This document shows, in pieces, positions 53,437-62,260 of a stretch of 64,000 nucleotides of DNA. The notes under the pieces were generated by a model that was not told where the DNA came from, ran no database searches, and saw only the letters and a list, made by a program, of their open reading frames with translations. The position numbers were made by a program, and so were the translations under genes. Origin of the DNA: Hyphomicrobiales bacterium. GTDB lineage: Bacteria; Pseudomonadota; Alphaproteobacteria; Rhizobiales; Rhizobiaceae. Each line of letters opens with the position of its first letter. Within the stretch, counting starts at the first letter, position 1. Location: assembly GCA_900472485.1 (NCBI GenBank), contig UCII01000002.1:62001-126000 (forward strand), written 5' to 3'.

Positions 53437-53772
53437 TCAGCGTGACACTGTGCCTGACCCAACCGTCGGCAAATGGCCATCGGTCGGTGCGGGTGCGGCC
53501 CGCTCGGTCACGCCCTCGCCAACATTCGGAAAAATGCTGCTTGCCAATCGGACGTTCGCCTGTGTCCGTGATGCCCGCCTCGGCTTCTGCGGCATCACCC
53601 GGCGGTTAGCCGGAGACACGGGCATGACGGATGTTTCCGGTAGCTGTTCGACGAAGGCAGGATTTGCTTCCGCGGAGGGAGCCTGTTGCAGATAGCTTTC
53701 GTCGCATACGGCGCCATCGGTCAGCGCGAGTATGGCGATCAGGGAGTAACCGGCAACGAGTCTTGATGTCAT
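53437..53772 (-). CDS. Small secreted protein of unknown function
   Basis: A 111-residue frame with a signal-like start (MTSRLVAGYSLIAILALTDGAVC) and a GAGGGAATCG ribosome site. The mature part is Pro/Ala/Arg-rich without a known domain. An overlapping plus-strand frame (53343-53609) also has a hydrophobic start, so the strand choice rests on the better ribosome site. Confidence 0.45.
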   Translation of the reverse strand: MTSRLVAGYSLIAILALTDGAVCDESYLQQAPSAEANPAFVEQLPETSVMPVSPANRRVMPQKPRRASRTQANVRLASSIFPNVGEGVTERAAPAPTDGHLPTVGSGTVSR

Positions 53773-53946
53773 CTGAATCGATTCCCTCGCGTCTCACTAA
53801 ATAATAATCGTCTATATTTCCTGCATTAAATAAATTAATTGAAAATCATCGGATTTTTTATCTGATTTAAAGGCAATTTATATTGGCATATATTCGACAT
53901 TATTGCAAGTGTATTGTAAAGTTGCAAACTAAACGGGGAGGGAGGC

Positions 53947-54576
53947 ATGAATTTATATTTGAGGGCGTCCATATGTTGTATGGTTTTCCTGCTTTGGGGA
54001 GCGGGTGTTTCCTCCACGCTAGGAGCCGATAGTAGCCCAGGGGCGCCGCAATCGGGGCCTCAAGATGTGACACCGGATGCCGGCAAGACCAACCCATCCA
54101 ATGCCGTGGCGCCAGCTCCGGCTACATCCGCACCGGCCGGTCCGCAAATTACCGAACAGAAGTTCGATGCGTGGACATTGCAATGCTCGGCCGACAAAAC
54201 GATGAAGCCGCGCTGCCAGATCGTCTACCGATTGACGTCACCGGATCAAAAGCAGGTATTCATGGTCATCAGCATGGCGCGTTCCGCGGACAAGAAGGTC
54301 GGCATGCAAATGGCTCTTCCGCTCGGTTTTGCTATTCAGGGTGGTGTAAAAATTGGCTTCGGCAGCAAATATTCGACAATGGCGAAGGTATCGCGCTGCA
54401 CCACGCAAGGATGCCTGGTGGAGGGGTTGTGCCCACCCGAGATGCTTGCCGCCTTGATGAAGGAAAAGTCGGGAAAAGTCTCGATCCGGATGATGCAGGG
54501 AAACATGGCGGAGCTTCCGATCTCCCTGACTGGCTTCGGCGCGGCCTTCCAGGCAATGCAGGCAGATAGCGGATAA
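53947..54576 (+). CDS. IalB-family (invasion-associated locus B) periplasmic protein
   Basis: A 209-residue exported protein. A signal segment (about 10-27) is followed by a Pro/Ala-rich linker (to about 67), then the IalB domain: FDAWTLQCSADKTMKPRCQIVYRL, with MARSADKKVGMQMALPLGFAIQGGV and RCTTQGCLVEGL. Cysteines near 78, 88, 154 and 159 are typical. GGGAGGGAGGC precedes the ATG. The family is common in Rhizobiales and linked to envelope function and, in Bartonella, erythrocyte entry; here the role is unknown. Confidence 0.87.
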   Translation: MNLYLRASICCMVFLLWGAGVSSTLGADSSPGAPQSGPQDVTPDAGKTNPSNAVAPAPATSAPAGPQITEQKFDAWTLQCSADKTMKPRCQIVYRLTSPDQKQVFMVISMARSADKKVGMQMALPLGFAIQGGVKIGFGSKYSTMAKVSRCTTQGCLVEGLCPPEMLAALMKEKSGKVSIRMMQGNMAELPISLTGFGAAFQAMQADSG

Positions 54577-54795
54577 TGATTGAAGCGCTTCCGTCCGGTC
54601 GCATGTCGCCTATTTACGACTACAAAGAGAAGGCTTCCGATATTACTGCCAAGAAGGGCTTGAGGGTTTCCGTAAGTTCAGGTCCTCCCGACTTCCTATG
54701 AAAATTGGTTGGCTCTAAGCGCCAGCGTGTTTCTGGCAAGGCGGCGAAGGGGCCGCTCGCACGATCTCCCTCGCCGCTTTCATCATCAGTGTAAG

Positions 54796-55698
54796 CTACT
54801 TTCCATTCATCACCTGCAGGTCGGCAACATCGATGCCGTGCGTGTCGAACCACCATGCCGGTGGCATGTCGGGATATTTTTCGCGAAGGCGCAAATATTT
54901 GGAGCGCAATCGTTCCTGACGCACGACTTCCTGTTCGAAATAGGGATGGTCCAGTGCTCCGCCCATCACATGGATGCGGCGAAGGAGCTTTCGCAAGACG
55001 TATCCCTGCTCCTTGTTTCCAGGTTTGTAGCTGCTCTCCACGATCGTCGTGACCGTGTCGCGCAGCGTGCCGAGTGCATCAGCCGGCGGAGTGCCGTTCA
55101 CGATCATGTCCAGGCGTTCGGCACCGAACCCGACGTCAATGCAGGTTCCGAGCGGATTGACGATATTTCCGATCTCGATGCCGTCCTTATAGAATTCGGT
55201 GCAGTATCCATTGATGCTGCCGTCGCTCCATGTGCATTCGTCATCCGGGATGATGGGAATGCGGCCACGATAGAGCGGCGCCCATTCTTCGAGGCGATCT
55301 GGATGGATCGTGACATGATCGGGCACGAGGCCAAGGGTTCCGAGAAACTCGAGCCAGAAATCGATCGCGTCGCCGACAGCCATTTCCCTGAACGAGAAAA
55401 GCCCCAGCATCGTGAAATGAAGGAAATGCGTTCCGTCCCCGATCTCGTCGAGATCGCCCATTCGCAGGCAGGCCTGAGCGTTGGCAACCGTACCAATATG
55501 GGAAGGATCGGAGAAGAGGGGCTTGTACTGCTGCATCCCAGCGCTGCAGAAGAGCGTGGTATTATCGTGCGGCTGTACGGAGTCTATACGTGTGAATTTG
55601 ATGCCTTTGGAAAGGCAGAAGTCTTGGTATTGCTGGATCAGGCGTCCCGCGATGACATAGGCAACCTCCTTTGCTGTTCGTGCGCCTTCTTTAAACAT
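54796..55698 (-). CDS. Stand-alone AlaRS-like class II synthetase catalytic domain
   Basis: A 300-residue relative of the alanyl-tRNA synthetase core. Matches to AlaRS in order: DNTTLFCSAGMQQYKPLF (like the TLLFTNAGM region), HFTMLGLFSFREMAVGDAIDFWLEFL (motif 2 region), GFGAERLDMI (motif 3), GYVLRKLLRRI, and WWFDTHGIDVADL at the end (the FDTYGFPxDLT position). Full AlaRS has about 870 residues; the editing domain and C-Ala are absent. It should activate an amino acid with ATP, but transfer to tRNA is doubtful. Possible roles are aminoacylating a carrier protein or making an aminoacyl-adenylate; not decidable. Upstream codons (to 55722) are alternative starts. Confidence 0.7.
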   Translation of the reverse strand: MFKEGARTAKEVAYVIAGRLIQQYQDFCLSKGIKFTRIDSVQPHDNTTLFCSAGMQQYKPLFSDPSHIGTVANAQACLRMGDLDEIGDGTHFLHFTMLGLFSFREMAVGDAIDFWLEFLGTLGLVPDHVTIHPDRLEEWAPLYRGRIPIIPDDECTWSDGSINGYCTEFYKDGIEIGNIVNPLGTCIDVGFGAERLDMIVNGTPPADALGTLRDTVTTIVESSYKPGNKEQGYVLRKLLRRIHVMGGALDHPYFEQEVVRQERLRSKYLRLREKYPDMPPAWWFDTHGIDVADLQVMNGK

Positions 55699-56023
55699 AG
55701 CGACACGATGCAGGATCTGCAATGCGCAGATGCGAGTTTCCCCTTGCCGGACAGAAGGGCATGCTGCTTCAAGTGGTGGATCTTCTTCACCTTTGCTACA
55801 TACCTGTCTTGTTTTTGCTGTAGATCTGGTCCCGGTGTGCTGACGGCTATTTTGGACGGGAGCGGCGAGATTGCTTCATCGATCGGTTTGGTGTACGGCC
55901 TTGGCCCATAATGATCGCAAGCGATCGCCGCGCGACGGTCGTTGCCCTCAGAGAATGCCAGCCTTTCATCAATGCTGATTGCCCATCAACTGCGCTCCGT
56001 CGTCGAGCACACACTGAAATATC
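55699..56023. other. Intergenic region between divergent genes
   Basis: About 325 bp between the AlaRS-like gene and the plus-strand gene at 56024. It should contain promoters for both. No gene or clear palindrome was found. Confidence 0.4.
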
Positions 56024-56644
56024 ATGGTTAAACAGACAAAACCTTTCATTATCGAAATCAAATCCTCCCGCCGAACAAAAGCAAAGCCAGTCGAATCGGC
56101 AAGATCGATCTGGGGAGAGCTTGCTGCCGATCTCAAGCAGACCCTGGCAATGGAGCGGGAAACGCAGGCAAGCGCGTCTGCGCATGCGGATTGCGTCCTG
56201 CGGCCGACACCTGATTCCGAGGCGGTTATCGATCAGGATGAAGCGACGGCTCCGCAGCCCGGGTTTCAGTTTCTTGAAAAGTGGATTGCAAAGAAGGCTG
56301 AGAAGCCGAAGGCCGGCTCGCAGGGCGTGGTTGAGACGTTCCTCGCGCGGCTTGACCAGCAGAAGATGCTGCTTGCCGAGTTTCAGTCGGATCCAGACGG
56401 TTTCAAGCGCTGGCGTTCGGCGTGGTTTCGCAAGGTTGCCGGTGGTTTCGGCGTGAGCGTCAGCCATGACCTGATCGATGCTGGCGGCGGTCTGCGATAT
56501 GTCCTCGTCGATACGCTTGATGGCGTCTCTCAGTTTCTCGAGGATCTCCGTTATCACGCGCAAACCGACCTGGATTTTCAGCAGGCTTTGGAGGCGAACC
56601 GCAAGCAGCGCGCAGCCCGGCTGGCGGGCGGCAAAGCAATGTGA
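56024..56644 (+). CDS. Hypothetical protein, charged, no recognised domain
   Basis: A 206-residue soluble protein. A basic N-terminus (MVKQTKPFIIEIKSSRR) is followed by a region of low complexity (about 40-95), then a helical part rich in Phe/Arg/Lys (FLARLDQQKMLLAEFQSD, RWRSAWFRKVAGGFG) that may bind nucleic acid or a membrane. I do not recognise the family. Convergent with the exporter gene at 56808. Confidence 0.6.
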   Translation: MVKQTKPFIIEIKSSRRTKAKPVESARSIWGELAADLKQTLAMERETQASASAHADCVLRPTPDSEAVIDQDEATAPQPGFQFLEKWIAKKAEKPKAGSQGVVETFLARLDQQKMLLAEFQSDPDGFKRWRSAWFRKVAGGFGVSVSHDLIDAGGGLRYVLVDTLDGVSQFLEDLRYHAQTDLDFQQALEANRKQRAARLAGGKAM

Positions 56645-56807
56645 TGGCTTTTCGGGACAACGGTATGTCCCAGGTCGAAGACCCGGAGTGCGGCGCGATC
56701 AGGCAGATCGGCTTCAGCCGCTTAATGGCCCGATCTTCGGTATCGTTGCCGTAAAGCCCACTTGCTTTCGCGCAGCTGGCTCGCGGTTTCGAGAGCAGCC
56801 GAGCCAT

Positions 56808-57719
56808 CTATCGGTGGCGTCTCAGTATTTCACATTCTTTTTGTGGGCGCGCCACGCGGCGCTCCCATAGGATGAGCAGGAAGCTTGAGGCGATGATGAG
56901 GAGGGCGCCGGCAAAGACGTTCGTCGCCGGAATCTCGGCCCAGATCACATAGCCGTACACGAAAGCCCAAACAAGACCGCTATATTCGATGGGCGCCAGC
57001 GTAGAAGCGGGCGCGTATCGAAAGCCTTCATAGAGCAGAAACTGCCCGATCGTAGAGATCACGCCGAGGGTCAGCATCAGCGCCCAGCCGCTCGCATCAG
57101 GGGTCTTCCATGTCCATGGAAATGACAGGGCGCAGGCAATGCCGAATATCAGGCTCGTGGCATACATCTGGGTGAGCGTGGTCTCGCTTCGGCTGACGAG
57201 CCGGATCAGGATCGTGCTCCAAGCCCAGCAAAAACCCGCGACGAGGCACATGGCGGCGGGCAGGAGGTTGGGCGAATGGCTTGGATTTGCCGCGATCGCC
57301 ACGCCGATGAAGCCTCCTATGCAGGCGATCCAACGGCCCGCATGGATCTTCTCCCCGAGAACGAAGATCGAAAGAACCATGACGATAATCGGCGCCGAGA
57401 AGTACAGTGTCGTCAGTTCTGCCAGACCTAGATAGCGGGCCGCGTTGTAAAACAGCAGCCAGGCAAGCAGCATCAGCCCGGCGCGCAGGACGACCGTGCC
57501 GCGATAGGGGCTCTTGAAAATTGACGGATGGCGCCGATAACGGACGAGCACGCCTGCAACCAGCACGATGACCAGACTGCGCATGAAGAGGATCTCGGGC
57601 ACTTCATAGCTGGCGACGAGCCACTTCACCATCGCGTCCTGAAGTGAAAAGCAGGCATATCCCGCGCAGGCGAGTGCGATCCCGGCAATGGGTCCCTTTT
57701 TACGGCTTCCGGAAATCAT
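56808..57719 (-). CDS. DMT-superfamily exporter (EamA-type)
   Basis: A 303-residue inner-membrane transporter with about ten hydrophobic helices in two EamA halves; the motif GLAELTTLYFSAPIIVMVLS and, in the second half, LAPIEYSGLVWAFVYGYVIWAE are the usual helix boundaries. Substrate is unknown; family members export metabolites or amino acids. The ATG at 57719 opens on a basic segment (SGSRKKGPIAGIALA). No operon partner: neighbours point away or toward it. Confidence 0.85.
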   Translation of the reverse strand: MISGSRKKGPIAGIALACAGYACFSLQDAMVKWLVASYEVPEILFMRSLVIVLVAGVLVRYRRHPSIFKSPYRGTVVLRAGLMLLAWLLFYNAARYLGLAELTTLYFSAPIIVMVLSIFVLGEKIHAGRWIACIGGFIGVAIAANPSHSPNLLPAAMCLVAGFCWAWSTILIRLVSRSETTLTQMYATSLIFGIACALSFPWTWKTPDASGWALMLTLGVISTIGQFLLYEGFRYAPASTLAPIEYSGLVWAFVYGYVIWAEIPATNVFAGALLIIASSFLLILWERRVARPQKECEILRRHR

Positions 57720-57963
57720 ATGGCCTCACAGGGTGTGTCGAATCGATATGGTTGCTTCCCATTGCAGGAAGCGGTTCCAGGCGCGATGGCGCGCGCGACC
57801 TTCTGGCTAAGCGCTTTCCCTCGAACTGACAAGAGAGCCGGAAGTCATCATGCTGCTTCTATTGTGCTTTTCGTGAGCGCTTCGATCGAGGATGGAACGA
57901 AACGCCGTCTGCGATGTTCCCCAACTGGAAACCCCCGGTGGTGAGACTTCCTGAGAGGACATC

Positions 57964-58692
57964 GTGCCTGACCTTAGCGATATCATGCGGGTGGATGCGG
58001 ACTGGTTGGATATTATCGTCCGTCTGGTGCTGGTGGTCGTAGCTGGGGGGCTGATCGGCATCAATCGAGAGATGGGGGGGCATGCGGCCGGGTTTCGCAC
58101 GACGATCCTCGTCGGGCTTGCCGCGTGCCTGTCGATGATCCAGGCCAATCTCCTGCTGTCCACAGTGGGCAAGACGTCCCAGTCCTTTGCATCGATGGAT
58201 GTGCTGCGCTTTCCACTCGGCGTGTTGACCGGCGTCGGCTTCATCGGTGGCGGTGCCATTCTCAAGCGCGGAGATCTCGTGACCGGCGTCACGACGGCTG
58301 CGACCTTGTGGATCATGACGGCCATCGGCCTGTGCATCGGCGGCGGTCAGCTTATTGTCGGTTCGGCCGGCGCTCTCATTGCCTTTGTTGTGCTATCGCC
58401 GCTTAAACAGTTCGACAGGCTGATCCCGCGCAGGCAGAAGGCGCGTCTAGTGATAGAGCTGCCGCGTGATGCCGGCGTTGGGGTCACCGATATGCAAGCA
58501 GTGCTTGAACCGCTCGGGTATGCCTGCGCCTTCGTCGGCAAGGCGACGGGTCCGACCGAGGCCATTGCGCATATTTCCTACGAGGTGCGATGGCGGCACG
58601 CAGGACCGGATGGCGGCGGCGCTCAACTGCTGACATCCCTTCAAGAGCATCACAAGGTCGTATCCTTGGAGATGCTGACCACTGGAACTTGA
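57964..58692 (+). CDS. MgtC/SapB-family membrane protein
   Basis: A 242-residue protein with four to five N-terminal membrane helices: IIVRLVLVVVAGGLIGINRE is the family-defining first helix and loop, followed by GFRTTILVGLAACLSMI and GGAILKRGDLVTGVTTAATLW. The C-terminal part (from about 150) is soluble and ACT-like in shape. MgtC proteins influence magnesium and acid stress and virulence in other bacteria. An A+T-moderate upstream gap of 244 bp was not seen to contain a Mg-leader structure by eye. Confidence 0.88.
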   Translation: MPDLSDIMRVDADWLDIIVRLVLVVVAGGLIGINREMGGHAAGFRTTILVGLAACLSMIQANLLLSTVGKTSQSFASMDVLRFPLGVLTGVGFIGGGAILKRGDLVTGVTTAATLWIMTAIGLCIGGGQLIVGSAGALIAFVVLSPLKQFDRLIPRRQKARLVIELPRDAGVGVTDMQAVLEPLGYACAFVGKATGPTEAIAHISYEVRWRHAGPDGGGAQLLTSLQEHHKVVSLEMLTTGT

Positions 58693-58758
58693 TAGAGGCC
58701 CCCGATCGGAACATTCCGGAAGGGTAAAAGTTTGTCCCTTATCGAAAGGGAGAAAACC

Positions 58759-59310
58759 ATGACCGAAACCAAACAACAGACGATGGCAAAGGCTTCTCCG
58801 GATCGCGGCGATATGCGCACCCTTCAGGCGCTTGATCAGGCAGCCGGTGGCTCGGGGGATATTGCGGACGAGGAAACGAAGCAATATCCGTCAGAGGAAA
58901 TCCCGCCTGAGCCTGGTACCGATGACGCGCGCTGCGAGGATTCAGCCGAATGCGACCTTCAGCGTAAGCAAACGGCCGATGAAATTTCCGTCAGGATTTC
59001 CGATATCAGACCGATCTCCGCCTCAAGGAAGGTCGGGGATGGCAGAGTCTCCGAAGACCTGCCAGCGAAGTCCTCTGCGCTGGCACAGGAAAGGACCGAT
59101 GGGGAAATTCGTACCGAGATCGAAGACAGGCTGAGGGCTGATCGATTGCTCGACACAGCGAGCATCTTCGTCACCGTCAGCCGCGGGCGCGTCATTGTCG
59201 AAGGATCCGTCGAAAATCACGAGGCCAAGCAGCGCGCCGAGGCGATCTCCCGGCAAGCCAGCGGCATAGTCGGGCATGACAGCAATCTTACCGTGCGCAA
59301 ATCCTCATAG
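58759..59310 (+). CDS. BON-domain protein
   Basis: A 183-residue cytoplasmic or periplasmic stress protein. The N-terminal 100 residues are acidic and of low complexity. The BON domain is at about 115-180: DGEIRTEIEDRLRADRLLDT...VTVSRGRVIVEGSVEN...ISRQASGIVG. An AAGGGAGAA ribosome site is 5 bp before the ATG. No signal peptide was seen. The family binds phospholipids and is often induced by osmotic or desiccation stress in Rhizobiales. Confidence 0.85.
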   Translation: MTETKQQTMAKASPDRGDMRTLQALDQAAGGSGDIADEETKQYPSEEIPPEPGTDDARCEDSAECDLQRKQTADEISVRISDIRPISASRKVGDGRVSEDLPAKSSALAQERTDGEIRTEIEDRLRADRLLDTASIFVTVSRGRVIVEGSVENHEAKQRAEAISRQASGIVGHDSNLTVRKSS

Positions 59311-59325
59311 GATCAGGACTTCGAC

Positions 59326-59472
59326 ATGCGAATGCTGCTGCTCCTCATTTTCGGCTTCATGATCGCGTCCATTCTGGCGATTCTCGTCATCAAGCCGTTT
59401 ACGTCGAGCGATAATCGAGACTCTGGGGCCGTTACGCACGGTCCCATAGAGCAACCCGAGCCAAAGCCATAA
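59326..59472 (+). CDS. Small membrane protein, 48 residues
   Basis: MRMLLLLIFGFMIASILAIL opens a single hydrophobic helix followed by an acidic, Pro-rich tail ending EPKP. It lies 15 bp after the BON gene, preceded by AGGATCAGGA, so it is probably translated from the same transcript. No known family. Confidence 0.55.
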   Translation: MRMLLLLIFGFMIASILAILVIKPFTSSDNRDSGAVTHGPIEQPEPKP

Positions 59473-59484
59473 GAAAGATCGGCA

Positions 59485-59925
59485 CTATTTCTCTGGCTGT
59501 TGGCCGTTCTGCTGTTCTTTCGGCTGATCACCGGGCTTGATGACAGGCGTGTTGCCGACCTGCGGTGCGGGCTTTTCCATTTTACTGTCGCCAACGGGCG
59601 GTGGTTTCAGGACGCCGCCGCAGTCGGACAGCTTCTGGCTGGGGTTGCCGTCCGGGGTTGACGTTTGTCCGCTTTCCCCGTGCTTGTTGTCAGTCGGCCT
59701 GTTGGTATCCTCTGCCTTGCATCGATCGTCGTTCGGTTGCTGCTGTGCGAACACGAAACTCGATGACATGGCAGCCGTTACCGCCGTTATCAGCAGGAAG
59801 CGCCCGCATTTGGTCACCAAGCTCCGGCTGTTCGAAAGGCGTGACCACTCAGGCCTCGGTGGAAATGATGGTGTCGACGCCGATAGTTCCTTCGGCGGCG
59901 CCGCACTGACGATAATTCTTGCCAT
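59485..59925 (-). CDS. Small secreted or membrane-anchored protein
   Basis: Up to 146 residues. A near-perfect ribosome site GGAGGTG lies before the ATG at 59925; in this reading a hydrophobic segment sits inside at about 43-60 (LLITAVTAAMSSSFVFA). A GTG at 59817 (preceded by GGAG) would make it an N-terminal signal peptide instead and give about 110 residues. The mature part is Pro/Gln/Asn-rich with two cysteines and no known domain. Convergent with the small ORF at 59326. Confidence 0.5.
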   Translation of the reverse strand: MARIIVSAAPPKELSASTPSFPPRPEWSRLSNSRSLVTKCGRFLLITAVTAAMSSSFVFAQQQPNDDRCKAEDTNRPTDNKHGESGQTSTPDGNPSQKLSDCGGVLKPPPVGDSKMEKPAPQVGNTPVIKPGDQPKEQQNGQQPEK

Positions 59926-60421
59926 TGTTCACCTCCATGACGGATGGAGTTTTCCGTTGCGAAAGACGCTGCCCTCCTGGTCATTTTGTGTTCCGCGGGG
60001 CGGCATCGATATTCATGAAATCCAGCTCCCTTTCGGTTGCCAGGATCAAGCGTCGCCCACGGCCCAGGCGCCAACCAGAACGGGCTATACGATTTGCATT
60101 CAGCCAGGCCGCGATGAAGATCAGACGGTAAAGCGTCAAAGGCTGATCCGTCTTCCATCTCCTCGAAGGTTGGAAAGGCCGCAGATCGGATGGATAGGAA
60201 GCTCGACTGCCATTTCGTTGGCTATGGAGAGAAAGCGGAAAAATCTCCATATTCTTCAGCACCATCGCGTCCGCTTGGCACGATCTGCAACCTCATTAGG
60301 CTAACGCCGGGATTTGCGCATTGTTCCGTTTATGCCGATTGAGCGCGGATGCTCCTCGATGGAACCATCTTTCGAAGTGCCGGTTAGGTCCATATGGAAT
60401 TTGCAAACATGGAGGCTTGCA
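59926..60421. other. Intergenic region between divergent small genes
   Basis: About 496 bp without a supported gene. Open frames here lack ribosome sites and read as non-coding. It should carry promoters for the genes at 59925 (minus) and 60422 (plus). Confidence 0.45.
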
Positions 60422-60778
60422 ATGGCATTCGAGGAACCGAAAAAGCCCCAGGACTCGAAGAAGCCCCTGTCCGCGACCGAGGCCCGCCAAGGCGTGCGTG
60501 GCACCCATCTGTCTACCATCTTGATCACGGCATTGGTTCTGGCGGCAATCGTATGGGTCGGCGTTGAAGTCTGGGGTCGTTATATCGAACCAGGCAAATC
60601 GCAGAATCCGGCGCCGACCATAAGTTCCTCCAGCGGGCAGCCGCAGACAGGCACGGTAGATAATACGCCGCCAGCAGGGCAATCCACACAACCCGCTCCA
60701 ACCGATCGGACGGAGAACAATCAGCAGGGAACGAAGAGCACACCGGCCCAACCAAATCGCGACGGAACGCAGAATTAG
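60422..60778 (+). CDS. Small single-pass membrane protein with ARQG motif
   Basis: A 118-residue protein: a basic/polar N-terminus with SATEARQGVRG, then one helix (about 31-50, ILITALVLAAIVWVGVEVW), then a Pro/Gln/Thr-rich hydrophilic tail. A GGAGGC site precedes the ATG. It shares the A-x-ARQG motif and the helix arrangement with the 56-residue protein at 61808. I recall such ARQG proteins as frequent hypothetical proteins of Rhizobiaceae; function unknown. Confidence 0.7.
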   Translation: MAFEEPKKPQDSKKPLSATEARQGVRGTHLSTILITALVLAAIVWVGVEVWGRYIEPGKSQNPAPTISSSSGQPQTGTVDNTPPAGQSTQPAPTDRTENNQQGTKSTPAQPNRDGTQN

Positions 60779-60889
60779 CACGCAGGCTTCCAAAATTTGG
60801 GGGATGAATGTCCGCTGCGGATGTCCGCTCCTCTTTGAGGGGACCGGATATGGGAACGGAACGGCTCTGGAACTGCCGATGACTGGAAG

Positions 60890-61147
60890 TTATCCGACAC
60901 GTCTGTCGTCGGAGAGCGTATCTTCCCCGCTCTCCTGAGCATCGTTCGCGGATGGACGTATTACAGTCGTCCGTCGAAATCTCGCGAGCACCTCTTCGCC
61001 GTCGGCGGAGGCTCGCGTTCTCTCCATGATCTCGCGCTCCTTGGCCGCCTGTTCCCAGTGATGGTGGCTGCAGCCCCAGGGGCGGCCGGCTGCTTCCCAG
61101 ATGGCGTAGGCCCTCTTGCTGATCCACTCGAACCGTTCGTCCGTCAT
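60890..61147 (-). CDS. DUF2934-family small protein
   Basis: An 85-residue protein beginning MTDERFEWISKRAYAIWEAAGR and followed by HHHWEQAAKER, the DUF2934 pattern (R-A-Y-x-I-W-E-x-x-G-R-P, then W-x-x-A). A strong AAGGAGGAA site decides the start; the upstream in-frame extension to 61234 is rejected. The family is small and stress-associated in Rhizobiales, often in gene islands like this one. Confidence 0.85.
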   Translation of the reverse strand: MTDERFEWISKRAYAIWEAAGRPWGCSHHHWEQAAKEREIMERTRASADGEEVLARFRRTTVIRPSANDAQESGEDTLSDDRRVG

Positions 61148-61289
61148 TTTTTCCTCCTTCATGGACGCTCCCACAACTGCGGATGAGTGCGAATGTTCCC
61201 TATGGGGAACAATAATGATTCTGATGTGTTCCACCTTAAGTTCAGAACTTCACAGGCTCATGAATCCATGACAGCGAGAGGAGGATCGA

Positions 61290-61751
61290 ATGGCTTTGAC
61301 GTTGATCAGCAAGGCCTTTGCTGAGAATGCGCCGATACCGAGCAAATACGCGTTGGATGGGGAAAACATATTCCCGCCGCTTGCCTGGGGCGGCGCTCCC
61401 AAAGGGACCCAAAGCTTCGCCTTGATCATCGAGGATCCGGATGCGCCGGCGGGAACATTCCGCCATTGCGGCATCGCCAATATTCCGGCGGAATGGAGTG
61501 GCTTGGTCGAGAACGTGGATGCGATGCAGGAGCAGGCGTTGCGCTTCTATAAGAATGATTTCGGCAATGCCCGTTACGACGGTCCGCGTCCTCCGGCAGG
61601 CGATCCGCCGCATCGGTACGTTTTCCGGCTTGCCGCGCTCGATGTACCGCGGATGACGCTTCCCGAAGCCGCCGGGGCGGAAGCCATGTGGCAGAAGGTG
61701 AAGAAACACATGCTTGCAGAGGCAAGCCTTACTGGCAGCTACCAATCGTAA
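61290..61751 (+). CDS. YbhB/YbcL-family (PEBP-like) protein
   Basis: A 153-residue cytoplasmic protein of the phosphatidylethanolamine-binding protein family: FALIIEDPDAP, HCGIANIPAE and YDGPRPPAGDPPHRYVF are the three ligand-pocket motifs in order. No signal peptide. Function in bacteria is largely unknown; some are linked to stress. The ATG at 61290 follows GAGAGGAGGATCGA. Confidence 0.9.
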   Translation: MALTLISKAFAENAPIPSKYALDGENIFPPLAWGGAPKGTQSFALIIEDPDAPAGTFRHCGIANIPAEWSGLVENVDAMQEQALRFYKNDFGNARYDGPRPPAGDPPHRYVFRLAALDVPRMTLPEAAGAEAMWQKVKKHMLAEASLTGSYQS

Positions 61752-61807
61752 GCCGCGCTTTGCAAGCAGACACGATCGGCGGTTCCTGCCGTCGAGGGAT
61801 GGTTGCA

Positions 61808-61978
61808 ATGAGCAGAAGAGACCAAGACAGTCCGCACAAACAGGAATCGCGCACGTTTTCTGCGGAAGATGCACGCCAAGGCGAAATCATCCTGAAGCGA
61901 CGTTGGCAGCGTCTGGTGTTTATCGGCGGGCTTGCCGCCGTAGTCCTCGTGATCCTGCTGGTGCGTTTCGCCGGGTAA
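61808..61978 (+). CDS. Small membrane protein, ARQG family, 56 residues
   Basis: Begins MSRRDQDSPHK, has FSAEDARQGEIILKRRW and ends with one helix (FIGGLAAVVLVILLVRF). It is a shortened relative of the protein at 60422 with the same ARQG motif before the helix. GAGGG lies upstream; Met at 61799 is an alternative. A basic R-R-W stretch before the helix suggests N-in orientation. Confidence 0.65.
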   Translation: MSRRDQDSPHKQESRTFSAEDARQGEIILKRRWQRLVFIGGLAAVVLVILLVRFAG

Positions 61979-62017
61979 GCCGGCAGAATTTCAACCTAAT
62001 CCGAAGGAGACATCATC

Positions 62018-62206
62018 ATGCCAGCAAAGTCGAAATCACAGCAAATGGCCGCCGGTGCGGCGCTCGCCGCCAAACGCGGCGAAAGAAAGAAGAGCGAACT
62101 GAAGGGTGCGTCGAAAAGCATGGTCGACTCCATGAGCGAGAAGGAGCTTCATGACATGGCCTCAACCAAGCAAAAGGGAAAGCCTCAGCACGCGTCCAAA
62201 TCCTGA
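62018..62206 (+). CDS. DUF3008-family small protein
   Basis: A 62-residue basic protein: MPAKSKSQQMAAGAALAAKR, then KGASKSMVDSMSEKELHDMA and a Lys/Gln-rich end. This is the DUF3008 pattern as I remember it, widespread in Rhizobiales and other Proteobacteria. The AAGGAGACATC ribosome site is ideal. Function unknown; probably stress-related given neighbours. Confidence 0.85.
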   Translation: MPAKSKSQQMAAGAALAAKRGERKKSELKGASKSMVDSMSEKELHDMASTKQKGKPQHASKS

Positions 62207-62260
62207 GGGCTGGCCGCTGCAGGGCGGTATTTCCGGCTTGTTGTTGACGTCAGTCCAGTT

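Noticed and set aside
53343-53609. Plus-strand frame with a hydrophobic start, 88 residues
   Set aside because: Overlaps the minus-strand secreted protein, which has the better ribosome site; low-complexity Arg/Ser tail.
54709-55911. Plus-strand frame of 400 residues opposite the AlaRS-like gene
   Set aside because: AlaRS motifs on the minus strand are clear; the plus frame has no ribosome site or domain.
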